Shown here one piece after another: positions 46,728 to 59,879 of a stretch of DNA of 64,000 nucleotides; positions within the stretch are counted from its first letter, which is position 1; each line of letters begins with the position of its first letter. The stretch spans positions 786,501 through 850,500 of the forward strand of contig JALJCO010000083.1 in the NCBI GenBank assembly GCA_023101725.1. Reading direction: 5' to 3'. The notes under the pieces were generated by a model that was not told the origin of the DNA, searched no databases, and was given only the letters and a program-made list of their open reading frames with translations. Made by a program: the position numbers and the translations under genes. Source of the DNA: Atherinomorus stipes (Eukaryota; Chordata; Actinopteri; Atheriniformes; Atherinidae).

Positions 46728-47597
46728 GGTACAGTATGTAAGAACTACTGATATCTAGTGGTAAAGATGGGTATTTCAAAGAAAAGAGGTTTTCTTTCAA
46801 ATGACTTCATATTCCAAGTACTGCTGTGAATGTATGGTGGCCGTTAGTGCCCATAATTCACCCAGACATAAAGATGTTTTCATCTGTGAGTGGATCCAGT
46901 GGTCTCAGGTGTAGCTATAACTGTACTATGAGTAACTACTTTTAATGTCTTTTAAGGCATTACTGATCCCAAACAGCGTCTAACTCTCATTAAAGCCAGA
47001 GCTGGTAATCCTGTTCAGAAACACTTTTTGTTATACTGGGTGAAATGGTCCTTCCATGCGGACAGGATCAATACATCATGTATTCATAAAAAGGAAGGAA
47101 AAAAGTAAGACCTCTGTGAGAGCTGCAGTTCTGTAAAAACTCTGGTTTGTCAGCAGTTTACCATCAAGCTAACCAGCTATCCACTTGGCTGTTATCGTTA
47201 ACCTGCTCGTAAAACATCGGTGTGCATGTCCCTGCACTATGAAGGCGTGGTTTCGGATGGTGTGTTTTTTTAAACTGTCGTTTGCTCAAACCGTTTTTCC
47301 AACATTGCCAACCCTAACTTTAAACAAAGCTGGTACAGCAGTTTTAAAGTTTAGAGGAGTCTTACTTCACTCACACATTGTTTTGTCCATTCAGGGATAC
47401 CATAGTAAAAATGGTGGAACAAATATGGCAGCCTCCTTATGTGCACCACCCAGCAAGTAGATATAAATGACTCATTCTAAGAAAATTTACATATAACATC
47501 TATTCTAGTGCAGTGATTACACATCAATAGAAACACAGTTTTGAATTATATATCACATTTTTCTGCCATAGACCTTTTATTTTTTACATACTGTACC
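46728..47597. mobile_element. MITE with GGTACAGTATGTAA ends
   Basis: GGTACAGTATGTAA at 46729-46742 (one further G lies before it) and its complement ttacatactgtacc at 47584-47597 form perfect inverted ends. A second, younger element (46994-47319) lies inside. Confidence 0.7.
46994..47319. mobile_element. TTAA-type MITE nested in another MITE
   Basis: TTAA at 46990-46993 and 47320-47323. The left end is agccagagctggtaatcctg; the right end is the complement of gttagggttggcaatgttgg. The right half (tttgctcaaaccgtttttcc) matches the end of 54755-55377. Confidence 0.7.
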
Positions 47598-48075
47598 TTT
47601 AAATATTGTAATTAAAAGCTATCAATGGAAACAATTACATAAAAAAAAAAAAAAACTAAAATATTGCAAAAAAGTTTTTCCGTTCTCAAGAGGCGGTTTT
47701 CAGATGTTTTGATATATCACTTTTGCGCAAAAATGTAATGAAAAAACTTTTTTCACATTCACAAGCCATCATGTGTGATGTGGGGGTACACAAACCAGTT
47801 AATTCTTCTTAAGATTTTTATCCAATTTCAATTGGAGTGATGGGGGCAGTTTACCAGTCACCTACAGTACATGAAAAATCTGTGAGTTCTTCATGTGTTA
47901 GTAGCAACTGGCCACAAGTTATTTATATTATTTTCACACATTTGTAGCACGTGGCCACTACTTGGTCATCTCCTTTCCACATGTTAATTACAGTATATGT
48001 TGTCATGATTTAAAGGAACTAGGGGCAGTAAGGAAAAATGTGACTGTTGGTTACTGCAACCACCAGCACAGGACA
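47598..48075. other. Intergenic sequence, no feature recognised
   Basis: A-tract at about 47640-47655; otherwise plain. Confidence 0.45.
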
Positions 48076-48189
48076 AGGGCCATTAAAGTTGTTAAAAAGG
48101 GGATTTTATTAAAAAAACGAAAAAGGGGGAAAGGGGGGAAGGAAGGAGAAGGGGAAAAAAAAAGGAAAGGGAAAAAAAAAAAAGAAAAA

Positions 48190-48226
<37 letters not shown>

Positions 48227-48325
48227 AAAATATTTATTTTTTTTTTTAAAAAAAAAAAGAAGGAAAAAAAAAAAAAAAAAAAAAAAATATAAGAAAAAAA
48301 AAAAAAAAAAAAAAAAATAAGAATA

Positions 48326-48361
<36 letters not shown>

Positions 48362-48371
48362 TAAAATAAAT

Positions 48372-48402
<31 letters not shown>

Positions 48403-48446
48403 ATTATATTTTTTTTTTTTTTTTTTTTTTATATAATTAAATAATA
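48076..48446 (+). repeat. Long purine/poly(A) tract ending in poly(T)
   Basis: About 370 bases of A-runs with scattered G and TATA interruptions, first GGAA-rich and then almost pure A, closing in a T-run of about 22 at 48409-48430. Open frames here are artefacts of composition. Confidence 0.85.
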
Positions 48447-49699
48447 CTCCCACTCCTCCCCCTAGTGTCTATCTGTGCACGCCACTGCAATGGAGGGAGA
48501 CGTGGGTGGCTCGTTCTTTTTGGTTTTTAACACTTCATCAACCTTTAGCTTTAAAAAACTGGACACGCATGTTTATTCTTTCGCAATTCCTGCCTCTAGC
48601 TCCTTTAAAGGTCTCTGGATAACATCGCCATATGCTGCCTTTATGTGGTATGGGAAAGATTATCCTTTCCACTTGTTAAGTGGACATTACCAGTGCATTG
48701 TATCCAAGTGATTTACTGTCGCAATGAAGTTTAACACTGGAGGCTGTCTTCAACTGACTAGCTAGCTGCTTGTTAGCATCTGCTCTGAAGAGGTAAACCA
48801 AATAACAACCATATTTTTACAAACAAAACTAAGTTTAAATGGTGATGTTATTGAAGTTCTGTATGTAACCGAATTATACAGACTACAAACTAACCAAATG
48901 ACAGCAGTAGAAAACTTTGAACATAATGCAGTGTTGCTCTCCGCCATGTTGAAAGGTCAAAGTTTACCTCATCTCGGCAACTCGGGCATCATAAAATTTT
49001 TCCAACTTTCCAGTGGAATTTATGACATGAGTTGGTGTTCAAGTGCAATTTTGACATCGGACTTTGGTATTTACCATAAATACGATACCACATGAACGCA
49101 GCATTAGAAATGCGTTGCCACAAACTGTTTTTCTTCTTCTTTTTTTTCCCCCTGATGATGTGATCAGAGGGCTCCGTACATACAGGCTTTGCCTCAGAAT
49201 TATCAGCTGCTGCCTCACCTCCTGAAGAGGAGCAGCAGTGGCTCTAAAATGCATCTCCAGTCTCCTCAAAGTGGATTCTGCAGGATGGGATTTTACAAGA
49301 ATTATGGCTTATGCGCTAAACACTATTCAATAGAAACACCTGCAAATCCCAGTTGTACTTTTTCAAAATTGTAGAACACAGTGTAATAGACGCAGCTACT
49401 GTAATGACCCAGCTGATCTCTCGTCTGAAGATTGGCTTCATGTATTTCCTCTATAGTTTGTTGCTTAAAAGTATTTCTACCATCAGGAGCCAAAATAAGG
49501 TTTTTCTAAAAAAATTCCTTTGCTTTTATGTAAATCTGACTTCTTTTTTTTTTTAGCAAAATGTTCCTAAACGCTGGTCAGCTTCTACCCTTCCCTGCAG
49601 ACTCAGACACTAGTCCAGTTTTAATAAACGACCTCTGGTCATTAGCAAAGCTGTAGAGATTATATTCCCCTTTGTTGCCTTCAGGGACTCCTTCTTGTG
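48447..49699. other. Intergenic sequence, no bounded feature
   Basis: The phrase cactcctccccctagtgtc near 48450-48468 looks like a repeat end. The rest shows nothing clear. Confidence 0.4.
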
Positions 49700-50350
49700 T
49701 TGGCAACATCGCAGCATGCAGTAGATGTAATTGTCAGGGATAGTGGGTTGTTATGTTGGAAGATATATTTTGCTGCGATGTTGGCTTGTGCAGGGATGAC
49801 GCACACACACAGATGTGGCCCACACATCCCCGTTAGTGAACATGTGGGATAATCCCATTAAGAGAAGGCCACAGCTCATAGCTGTCACAATGACAGGGAA
49901 AGAACCAGGTGACAAAGCTTTGGGGATGAGAGAGGATCATGTTAAGTTGCTTTCACCCAAGATGCAAAGGATAGAGTAGGGGGCTTTGAGGGATACCTTA
50001 ACACTGAACATGCTTTGTTAGCATGAAGGGGAAGACATTTGGCGGTGTCAGCGGATGATGCTGTGTTAATGAAGGCTCATGCTGTCAGTCAAACAGCTGG
50101 TGGAGCTCTTTGTGGTGGTGTGCACCTCAGGGGATCAGTTTTGACTACATCTATTAATCATCAATGAAACTCTGTGTTGCTGCACAGCTATCTCTTAATT
50201 TCACCCTGAGAACTCATGCATGATATTTATGCAGACAGAACAGATTTCTCTTGTGACAACCATGGTATAGATGATACAGTTTAATTCTGCCACACTGTGT
50301 TATTGGATCTCTGTCTGAAGACTGCTATGCATCAGCAAGTGACTTTTTTA
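49700..50350. promoter_or_regulatory. Candidate conserved non-coding block
   Basis: A repeat-free, complex stretch with ctcatgcatgatatttatgc, ggtggtgtgcacctcagggg and several ATTA-type cores. Inference from composition only. Confidence 0.25.
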
Positions 50351-51848
50351 ATACAGTTTAAAGTTAAGCAGACAGGAAAGTTTTTTTTTTGCATATGTTC
50401 AGGTTTATTTTGAATGTCCTTGTCTCAGCCTGTTTCTCAGTAAAATCAATATTTCTCTTGCACACTTCCACATGACTGAGGACTGGTGAGAATTTGCTTA
50501 TTGCATCTGAAAATACATTAGTTTATATTGCTTAAAGCTCATGAGGCTCACAGGTCAGGATATGTGGATCCACAAGCCCAACATCATGTTGTAGCTTTTG
50601 TTGTAAGTAGGAGAAAACTAGAAAGCAAACTTCCCAAATGGGTTCTAAGCAATATATAGATCTAAAAATATAATGCTTTTCCTAATATTCTATGCTGTAC
50701 CCACTGTAAAGAAAGTCACAGCAAGATATGAGAAATTGGACCCAAAACTGTGCAGTTTTCCTCTAATCCACATTGTGGTGTCTTTTTTTATTTATGCCCC
50801 AGCAAAAGCTCCATTAAGGCTAAACTGTTTTTAACACACTGGAAAAGAAAATATCAGAAGTTTTAGTTTCATCTCCCTTTTTATTTTTCAAAGCAGCGAG
50901 GCAGCTGTCAAGCTGAAACTGATCTAATTTTAACAACAGCTTTCTTTAGCAGGAACAAATCAGTCGTTGAATATTTATTCTGAGAAATGGACATGATGGG
51001 GACAAATTACTGTTACATGCCAAGAGTTAAGAAACCCCCCATGCAAAAAGAACAATATATGTTATATACTGATTAAAAAAGACCCATTACCTTACTAAGT
51101 CTTTAGGAAATCACATTATTAGCAGATTTGGGACATTTTTCTACTTGTGCTTTTAGTCTAACACAGAAGAATCTAAATGTGAAATCATATTTATTAATCC
51201 ACCTACAACAAGTTGTTATATAAGGCATGTTTTCACTGCCATTTTCGGCTCACATTCAGCAGATGTATATAAAATGTTATAGTACCTGAATAAGACCATT
51301 ACTTTGTTGGTGAAATAAACCAAATTTGGGAGCTAGAGCTTGTATGTTGATCCATCCTTTTTCATCCTATCATCTGTAAACAAAATATACAATATACAAG
51401 AAATGCAAAGATTTGTTCAGTAGTTTGTAAAGAAATACAAAATTGTTGATACGATAAATGTATGTGGATTATTTAAAGAGTACAATTGCTGTGATTACCT
51501 GAATTTATTTACTATTATTTAGACAACTTTTTCTTCTTTTAAAAAAAAAAAAAAATCATGTTCCACACATCACTTTTGTAAATGGGTCTGGATGGAATTG
51601 AATCACATTTTGATTGGATTTTTAATCTAAAATAATTTGATGTGACTGCTTATGATTTGATTGAATCTGATTGTTTTATTCTTTTAACTTTCTTTTCAAA
51701 TGTGCCCTCAGACATAGTTTCTTGTGAGCTGATAAAATATAATTGAACTTATTAGGGTGATACTGTCACAAAACCAGTGATATCTGTAATATATGCACCC
51801 TATAAGAGGGTTATAAGTGACTGTAGAACTATCAGAGTGGTTGAAATA
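50351..51848. other. AT-rich intergenic sequence, no feature recognised
   Basis: A-tract near 51541-51555; no coding or repeat ends seen. Confidence 0.45.
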
Positions 51849-51850
51849 TA

Positions 51851-52029
51851 CAGGACTGTCTCAGAAAATTAGAATATTGTGATGAAGTTCTTTACTTTCT
51901 GTGATGCAATTAAAAAAAACATGACATTGTTTTGATATTGCTGATTATGGCATACAGCTTAAGAAAACTCAAATATCCTATCTCAAAATATTAGAATATC
52001 ATGAATTCCAATTTATTGAGACAGTCCTG
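51851..52029. mobile_element. TA-flanked MITE, CAGGACTGTCTCA family
   Basis: TA at 51849-51850 and 52030-52031. The ends caggactgtctcagaaaatt and the complement of caggactgtctcaataaatt are inverted; gaatat blocks occur near both ends. 179 bp, a size and design typical of small Tc1/mariner-derived elements. Confidence 0.9.
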
Positions 52030-52031
52030 TA

Positions 52032-54264
52032 CAGAAAGGTTTGTGTTGAATTGAACGGAATAGCTGTAGTATTATGTGTACATGTACAGTACACATCTGT
52101 ACATTATTAAGTTCTTCATCAGTGTGATTTGTCTTTAAATCAATCCACTGCGTAACTCCACCACGCCCGGACAAAGCATCTCTGTCGGGCACAAACCTCC
52201 TATTCTTATCTTAAATCAGTAAAACATTTTTTATGTGGATGATTTGGGTAACATTTTTACAAATTTAAAAATAAATAAACAAGTTAATACAATCAATTGT
52301 AAATGTAAAAACAAATCCAAGATTGATGATTTTGTGTCAGATTTTCAAAACCAACTTTTTTTTTAATTTGTTGATAAATAAGTTTTGGACATTGGAGGTT
52401 TTTTCTCGATGGTATTGATATCGAAAAACCAATAATTCTGCTCTTCATTTTCTAACTTAGAAATTGATATTGTTCTATTTCTGATTATTAAAGAATTTTA
52501 AATAAGAAGCAAGAGGTTTTCTGCTACTTTTGGCTTTCAGGGAAGGTGTACTTGCTTTAAAAGGCAGCATAATCGGTAGCATAGTAAGCTAATTCAATGC
52601 AAAGGAACGTTTAGTCCCTTTATTAACAGGCAAGTTTTTTGCTCAGGTTTAATCATGACTGTTGATCTTTAAGTAAATAATAATTTAGAACATGTTTTGA
52701 AGTGAGATCCACAGATCCAAAGTTGCTCAATGAATTTATTTATCCCCGAGTTTTAGACTAACTGGATAACACACAAACATTAGTTTCTGTGATTGTTGGA
52801 CCATTCTGGCCCACACAAACTAGAGTGGAGGAACCGCATCAAACCAACTTTTACAGATCTCTTGTGACTGCTCCCAATTCATTGGCCAAGGCCAGAAGTC
52901 GCCAGTCTTTCAGAGTCGGAGGATAATCAGGGCAGCCGCCATCACTCTGAGCTGAGTCATCCCACAGGCCAAGATGCTGCAGCCGGGTGAAGTTCCACAG
53001 TTAGCATACTCCCTGTGACTTTCCCTTCAGACACACTTCCATGGAAGAGATTACTTCACAATCTAGGGGAGAATCCAACTGGACAAGGTTGCAATGTTGT
53101 GTAAAGCAAACACAATGACAGGCGTTATTCATGTGTGTTTTATTCTGAGGTCTATTTACACAAAAAGTGTGTCAGGGTAGACTTGGGTTTTCTTGCATGA
53201 ATGTTTTTTTCCTAATTTTAACTTTTTTAATTTATAATAATAATAATAATAATAATTATGAATAGTTATAGTTTTTTTTATTAAAATTATTATTATTTTT
53301 TTTGTTGTGTGTGTGGGGGTTTCGTGTGTTATTATTTTTTTTTATTATTATGATTGTAAACTAAGTTCAAATTATGTAGCTACTGCAAAACATTTTCTTG
53401 TTCTACATTTTAAAAAGTTCAAATTTATATTTGAAAGAGAAGTATGCTTGTTAGAAACCCATGTTTTTGTGAAATGCTTTCTATTTATGCTCTACATTAA
53501 CATTTATAACATTCAAAGAAGCACTGTTGATATCAGATTTTTATATTTTAGCAAAAGAAAAGAAAAGAAACGGGGGGGTGAAACAAAGAACTTAGCAGGA
53601 ATTAAGAAATGTGGATGCACATAAATGCCCAATCTCAGCTTCATTATTATAAAGCTTTATTGGTATTAAATGAATTAGAAAAGGACGGAATTGGAGGAAA
53701 TATGTCGGAGAAAATTGGTCTGTTGCCACCCAGAAAACAGAGAAACTTCCCATCACTACTGTAGCAGCAACGGCTGCTGCATGAGGACCAAGCAGCTGTG
53801 TTTTTGAAGGAGGGAGGGGCATGTGGGAGCACCTGAGAATAAACAAGACATGCTTTCACGTCAGTCTCCAAAAGCCTCCAATACCACCAAAAAAGTCCCT
53901 AGAGATGTTTGAAAACTCACTGAATATTGCAACAACGTTATGTTGGCAACACTGCTTGACAGACTGTGGCGCTACTGCGCTTCTTGTCAGTTTCGGCAGA
54001 CTAGATGCTGCAAAGGTGCATTACTGCTCCCCTATAGGTCACAACTAGAAATTTGGATACTCCACTTCGGCTTCTTTCCTGTACCAGCGAGACAACTTTT
54101 CACTTAAATGAGAAATATTGTCTCAGTTTAATCTCGTCATACTCACCACTGATCCCTGTCTTTTACAATTATGCACACAAGGGACTGCACAGAGCAGGAC
54201 ACCATATCATATCAGAACTCAAGAACTTTTTGGGCACTTAATATGTCAACAGCCAATCAGCTCT
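52032..54264. other. Intergenic sequence with a (TAA)n microsatellite
   Basis: A (TAA)n run lies at about 53233-53256, followed by T-rich patches to 53345. Open frames at 53307-53624 and 53592-53846 have no family. Confidence 0.45.
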
Positions 54265-54507
54265 CCAGCTGGCATCCGACCGACTTTAAATGTTTAAATG
54301 TGGTTGAAATGACGTCAGTTGATGAATAAACATTCATTCAATGTCAAAACAACATTGAACACCCAACGGTTGAAATTGTGTAGTCAACTCACTATAGATT
54401 CAATTTTGAAATATCAACAGTTTTTTAGTTGTATTTCTAATCAAAATCATTTTTACAATCATATCTTTAGAAAAATTGCTAATATATAACAGTTGAAAAA
54501 TAATGTT

Positions 54508-55445
54508 GGACATTGTTTGGACTTTCTGTCCTCTCCACCCCAGCTGGTCGAGGCAGATTGCCACCCTACCTGAGCCAGGTTCTGCCGTAGGTTTTTCCTC
54601 CCTGATAAATGGGTGTTTTCCTTCCCACTGTCACCACCACTCCATGATTGCTCAGGATGGGGGATTGGACCGGGTCAAGTCATGATTTGATCCAATCTGT
54701 TGGCTCCCTTAGCTAGGCTCTTAGGACATTGACTTGAATTTCTCTGTCTGTTAAAGGGTAGATGATGTTTTCCAGGAGTATTTTTTACTATAATGCTTAA
54801 AGTCTTCTTCACACCCCAATTGCAGCTAATTAATTCAATGTTCTGAAACAAAAAAATAAATGATTAATCACCTGTGGAACAGAGAGGACTGGAAAAACCC
54901 GTGCGAACAGCCCGTGCTTATTGATTGAATGACTATATGTCCATCAAACTCGACTGCTGTTTGTCTCCCTCCCACCATCCTCGTGCACGCCCTCGCACGC
55001 AACTTACTGTGAGCGACTCACAGCGCAGACAAACCGAGACAATGATGGCTGCTCGCTGCTCTTATGTATGCCGCCGTTTGGTCTTAAAAAGAAAAATACG
55101 GATGTGGATCATGTCATGGAGGTGTTGGCGTTTTCAGTGAGGATACTTTACGCCACAGAAGAAGTTGGAGGTAAGATACAAATCACTTTTAGGAAAAGTG
55201 GTTCCTCTGCTGTTTACTGGGAAGCTAACAAACTAGCCACTCGACTGTTCTCGGTTATGTTCGCTGACAACCATCAGCACACTCATTCCTGTGCTCTGGA
55301 GGCGTAGTTTTGGGGTGTGTGTATTTTTTCAAATGTAGCTTGCTCTAACTGTTTTTCCAGGATCCCATACCCTGCCTTTAAGTGTCCTGAGATGACATTG
55401 TCATGAATTGACGCTGTACAAATAAAGTTTAATTGAATTTAAATA
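54508..55445 (+). mobile_element. Fish LINE 3' tail, interrupted
   Basis: The left part 54508-54750 has cagctggtcgaggcagattg, ctgagccaggttctgccgta and tttttcctccctgataaatg, the hallmark 3' region of a very common fish LINE. The right part 55382-55445 has gtcctgagatgacattgtca, cgctgtacaaataaag and a (TTGAAT)-type tail. The TTAA-type MITE sits between them. Confidence 0.65.
54755..55377 (+). mobile_element. TTAA-type MITE, complete copy
   Basis: TTAA at 54751-54754 and 55378-55381. The ends agggtagatgatgttttcc and the complement of aggcagggtatgggatcct. 623 bp. Relatives in this window are at 45215-45400 (left part) and 46994-47319 (right part). The TTAA duplication fits piggyBac or Kolobok-type elements. 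Confidence 0.8.
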
Positions 55446-55653
55446 AATTGATTTGCAAATCGAAACTAAAATCAATGAAGATTCAACGTTGGCAACTAAC
55501 CTTGTTCCTCACCCGTTGAGGAACACGACATTGAAATGACGTTGCTATTTCAACGATGATTAGATTTGCAAAATCAAAACCCAACGGTTATTCAACATGG
55601 GACGCTGATTCAATGTTGACACAAAATTGACACAACATTAAAATGCCAGCTGG

Positions 55654-56400
55654 GACCTTGTGTGGAATTAGCCAGTCTACAGCCTCCACTAAACAGGAAA
55701 CCAGAACTATTGTCCCTTCTACATCCATGTCAAGCACTGGATGTCCCAGAACAACCAGCTTACCTTTCCTTTTTGAACTCATTGCAAATATTTCCACGAG
55801 GTGGACTCTTATCTCCCTAATGTGACCACAGTTATTATAGCAGTGTGTGTGTGTGTGTATTCAAGAGAGGAACACAATAATTTTCTTTCTTTGTATATGG
55901 CCCACCCACTGACCACCTTATGTATAACTCTATCTTTGCCACAGCAACCAGTCTTATCAGTCCTGCTCTCCTATAGGGTTGTCGACCGTCCCTGAGGCTC
56001 CATTAATTTTCCCTTCTGATATAAAAGTCCAAGAGCCTCCTGTAGAGGGAACAGATGGTGAGAGCCGAGCATAACCCAAGGCCCTTCTACAGGAGGCTAC
56101 GTTTCTTCTCCTCGTTTGTAATTATGCCTTAAGGGGAACAACCCAAAGAGGCTTTCCAGCTTTCAGCTTTTGGCCGATGCTTCAGCTGCAGCTTCCAACA
56201 GAAAGGGGAGGATGGCGTGGCGCAGATTGTGGGGTCAGAGTGGCACCTAAAGAACTTTAGCTGAGCTGTGTGGTTCGAGTAGATTAACACTCAGCAAAGA
56301 AAGAAGAGAACTGTGTGTGAACTTCACTCCCAGCACATACTGTCATCATTTAGGAGAACTGCTGGAGTTAGAAAGCAGGCATAGACTGGGGCCGAGGAAG
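55654..56400. other. Intergenic sequence, no bounded feature
   Basis: A (GT)n run at about 55842-55858. The part 56030-56290 is complex and may belong to the regulatory block that follows. Confidence 0.4.
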
Positions 56401-57370
56401 CTGTTCTTTTTCCTTTTATCATGGAGCTATTACCACAGCAATAAAGGACCACTACGGTGAAAATTATTATGAAAGTAAGAGAATTGAATTAACATTGAAA
56501 CACTTCTCCAAGTGATATTTTTTTAATGCTGTTATTTCAAGTCTCATTTACTTGTAATTCGAGTAGTTATGTGAAAAGAAGCTCCAGCTGCAGACGGAAA
56601 TCAAACACCTCCAACCTGATTAAACTATACAAACAAAGAGAGGCAACTCATTGGGATTCCTTAGAAGAAACAACAAAATGGAATAAGTGACCTCGAGCGC
56701 TTAAGGACCTTGCAGGGAGCCCAGCTTGAGGAAGGTCTGAATTGGAAAAATGCAATTTGTCCAGGGCGAAGCCTTTTCACTGCGTGACAACTCCAACAAT
56801 GTGACGCCGTGTCCTGTATGTAGACAAGTCAAACCATCTGAGAGCTTCTCATGCATGTACAGAATGTTTTCCTACGGGATTGTGCTGCGTTTTAGGTGCT
56901 GTGACTTAATTTTCAATCTTTCTCATAATAACATCATCAATGTTGTTGGCTTGTTTATCACATGCTGGCCACAGTTGCTGTCAGCAGGTCATTAACAGTC
57001 CAGTCTCGTCCCTCGCAGCTGTCTGTTATGCTCTCAGTTGTTTACCAAATTTCATTCAACAATGTCGCACAAGAGAATAGAAGGCGCTTCACATTTACAA
57101 TTATATTCCCTTTCTTCCTTTTTAATATCTCTGTTGTACTGAATAAGCATCAGAAATAATATCACAGAATGGGAATGGCATTTCTGCATACTTTACTGCA
57201 CTCAGGATTTTGCATAATGCTAAACATTCAGGCTGTAATGAAAGGCACCTGGAATTGATACTACTGCTGCAATATGATGTTGCATAACATTATGCATGCG
57301 TGGTATTTTTATATTGGTTCAAATTTCAAATTTATTCTGGTCTGTTTATGATTACATGCTTTATCAAATG
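56400..57370. promoter_or_regulatory. Candidate conserved non-coding block
   Basis: Almost 1 kb without repeat ends or coding signal, with many short AT-rich transcription-factor-like words: attttgcataatgc, ttgcataacattatgcatgc, gcacctggaattgata, gtcattaacagtcc. Among the better enhancer-like blocks in the window, but unaligned. Confidence 0.35.
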
Positions 57371-59879
57371 CTCCAGTTCGAGGCTATGGGAACATTTTGG
57401 GGCTGTCAAAAGATTTTATCTAACTATCAATTAGAGGGGATTCTAGGGGATACTCTCTTTTAGGAACCAACAAGCTTCTCAAGTCTTCTTACTGTTTATA
57501 TGACAAGCATTCATGACCTCTGCCAAGGAGGCAATGTAATGACGGATGTTCGGGTCCATATTTTAAATGTTTAGGTAGAGTTAGAGCCTTTTGCAAACAA
57601 AATGTGTCATTTTGACCATTGGTGCCACTGTTTAGGCCTCTGCGTTAACTCTTTTGAAAAATGTGGATTTTGAGTCAACTGCTGCATCAAAACAACCGAT
57701 AAAACTGTAACACTGGTGTGTTCTGCAGAGCGGCACACTGGAGTCAGACTCTCGAGCACAGAGGAGTCTTTTTTGTTTTAATAAATAACTCTACTTTGGT
57801 ATGTTTACTCCAATATTATATTTGCAAAATATTTATAGTTATGTCTTTCTTTCTGATTTGATGGCGATTTCAACGTTTACTGTTTGTTATTGTCAAATTG
57901 TTGCATTTAACAGGTATTCATGCTATTTGTGGTTTTATCCTTGAAGTTCTGGGACGTCTGTGTTGCTTTGTGTGAAGAAGACATGGTATTTAGACCCTGA
58001 TAGCAGGAAGCTCCACTCTTTTATTCATGATCAAAGAAATCTGAAACTGTCTCACCTTTCTGTCCAGCGTGTCTCTCATGAAGACAGAGAGTCTAAACAA
58101 ATGTCTGTTCATTTCATTAAAGGCTGTGAATGAAATCTGTCTATTTCAGCCTTCTTTCAATCTATTTTTTTTTTGCTGCACACCTGATACCAAGCAGTTC
58201 CACTGTATTGTGCTGGAATCTAACAGGCTTATACACAGTTTTTGGGACATTTATCCATTTTTAGCCACTGAGCCATTTGCCATCTCTCATGGTTGTGTAG
58301 GTCAGTGTCAGCTGTGAGATGCTTTGGTCACAAGATTAAAACTGTGAATGGTTGTGATCCACCTAGAAAAAGAGTCAAGGCTACATTTTTGTGTGTGATA
58401 CCTGAGATATCTGTACCCGTTTCATGTTTTCTTTTCTTTTTATGACTTCATTTGCTCCTCTCTTAAACCATCTGTATATTATGTACAGGATATGTGCATT
58501 ATTGTCCTTAAAAGAAAATCCCTTATTCTTGAGATGTAAGGGGGGGTCATTGAGTCTTGAGGAGCTAGCTGTCCTGCCTTGTGCCATGAGCTTGTGCATC
58601 ACTTGTTTGTTTTCCCCTGTATAAAACAAAGCTGGAGGGAAAATGAAAAATACAAACACATTAGGAAATCAGTGGATACCCAAGCTGGGCCGGAAAACCT
58701 CAAGGCTCTTACGAACCAAACCAACATCGATAAGAGGCCACTGTGGGATCTTCTCTCACTGCCAGCACAAACACAGCAGCTTTGTTTTTTTCAGAAATGT
58801 CAAATAGAGCTGGTCTCTCTTGTTTTTGAGTAACGATTATCAGCAGATAATTTCAGTAATAATCAGCAGATTATTTTCAGTTCCTTAACTCCACATGGAC
58901 GTGTGAAACATAACGAAGGAATAATACTAAGAAAAATGTTGCTTATCTTGTCAAAATGAGGGAGACAAAAGAGATTATGAGACATGTTAAGTTAGCCATT
59001 AGCTTTCTGTCTTCCCTGGTGCCTTCTTGTGGGCTCATCACTACACTGAACAATCACAGTGAAGTTCCTCACCTACAGAAAGCTGCAAGTTGAATCATCC
59101 ATAAAACCTGATGGATAACTATTAGTTTAATGTATAAGGCCCCGATGCTGCATGAGACAGAAAAAATATAGAATATTATCAATCTGTAGCAGTGTTGAAG
59201 AAACAGAGTGCTTCCACATGGGGGACTTGGTCCAATTGGGAAGGGAATTCTGGAATATTTCACATTTGCTGTCACACCACACTTAACTCAAGCAGACCAA
59301 ACCGCCTGGACAACATCCAACTGCGGGGTGAAATTCCCCAAAACAAGAAAGAAGAAAGAAGAGGAAAATCTGGTTCAACAATGGACAGGACCAGAAGAGT
59401 CTTAAAGTACATTCAGACAAAACGCAATTTTGGTGTCAAAATCATGTTTATACCCAAACTTGGATGCTGGTCCAGATGCTTGACATCTAGAGACAAAAAG
59501 TCTGTAGACACCTGAGACGCATGCCAGAGCAAAGTGCTGGACCCAGTTGTTTTACTTTGCTTGTGTCTTTGTACGATGGTGGATGAAACTGAGCAACTGC
59601 TTGGCTTTATTTGCTCCACAAGGCCAGAGAATGATGTTGTCAGGCATCTCTGCATCGTGTCTGAGGTCATAAGATTGTTCAGAGGCTTTCTGAGTTCGTG
59701 GAGTTTCACCATTTACTCCAGGAGCTGTGCGCTGACGATGGGCACTTTCAGCGCTATTTTGGTTTGATCTGGACACAGTTTGATCATTAAAATGCTGTTC
59801 AGAAACTCGGGACCAGATGCAAACTTGTTTTTCCAAGCTGTGAAATTGTAATTTCCAGAGAACCTGAGATTGTAGATTT
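57371..59879. other. Intergenic sequence with a repeat fragment
   Basis: catgacctctgccaaggagg near 57511-57530 is a familiar fish repeat phrase whose limits cannot be set. The direct repeat atcagcagataatttcagta / atcagcagattattttcagt lies near 58840-58880. No coding signal. Confidence 0.4.

Larger units (their letters stand above)
54265..55653. mobile_element. Outer element of a three-level nest (CCAGCTGGCA ends)
   Basis: CCAGCTGGCA at 54265-54274 and its complement TGCCAGCTGG at 55644-55653 mark the ends. The terminal parts are rich in caacgttgaaatgacgt-like words (gttgaaatgacgtcagttg; cattgaaatgacgttgctat). The middle is occupied by a LINE tail, itself interrupted by a TTAA-type MITE. Confidence 0.65.

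Noticed and set aside
48193..48453. Phe/Tyr-rich open frame on the minus strand
   Set aside because: Translation of a poly(A)/poly(T) tract.
54925..55307. Short open frames around an ATGATGGCTGC start considered as a gene
   Set aside because: They lie wholly inside a TTAA-flanked MITE that has related copies elsewhere in the window.
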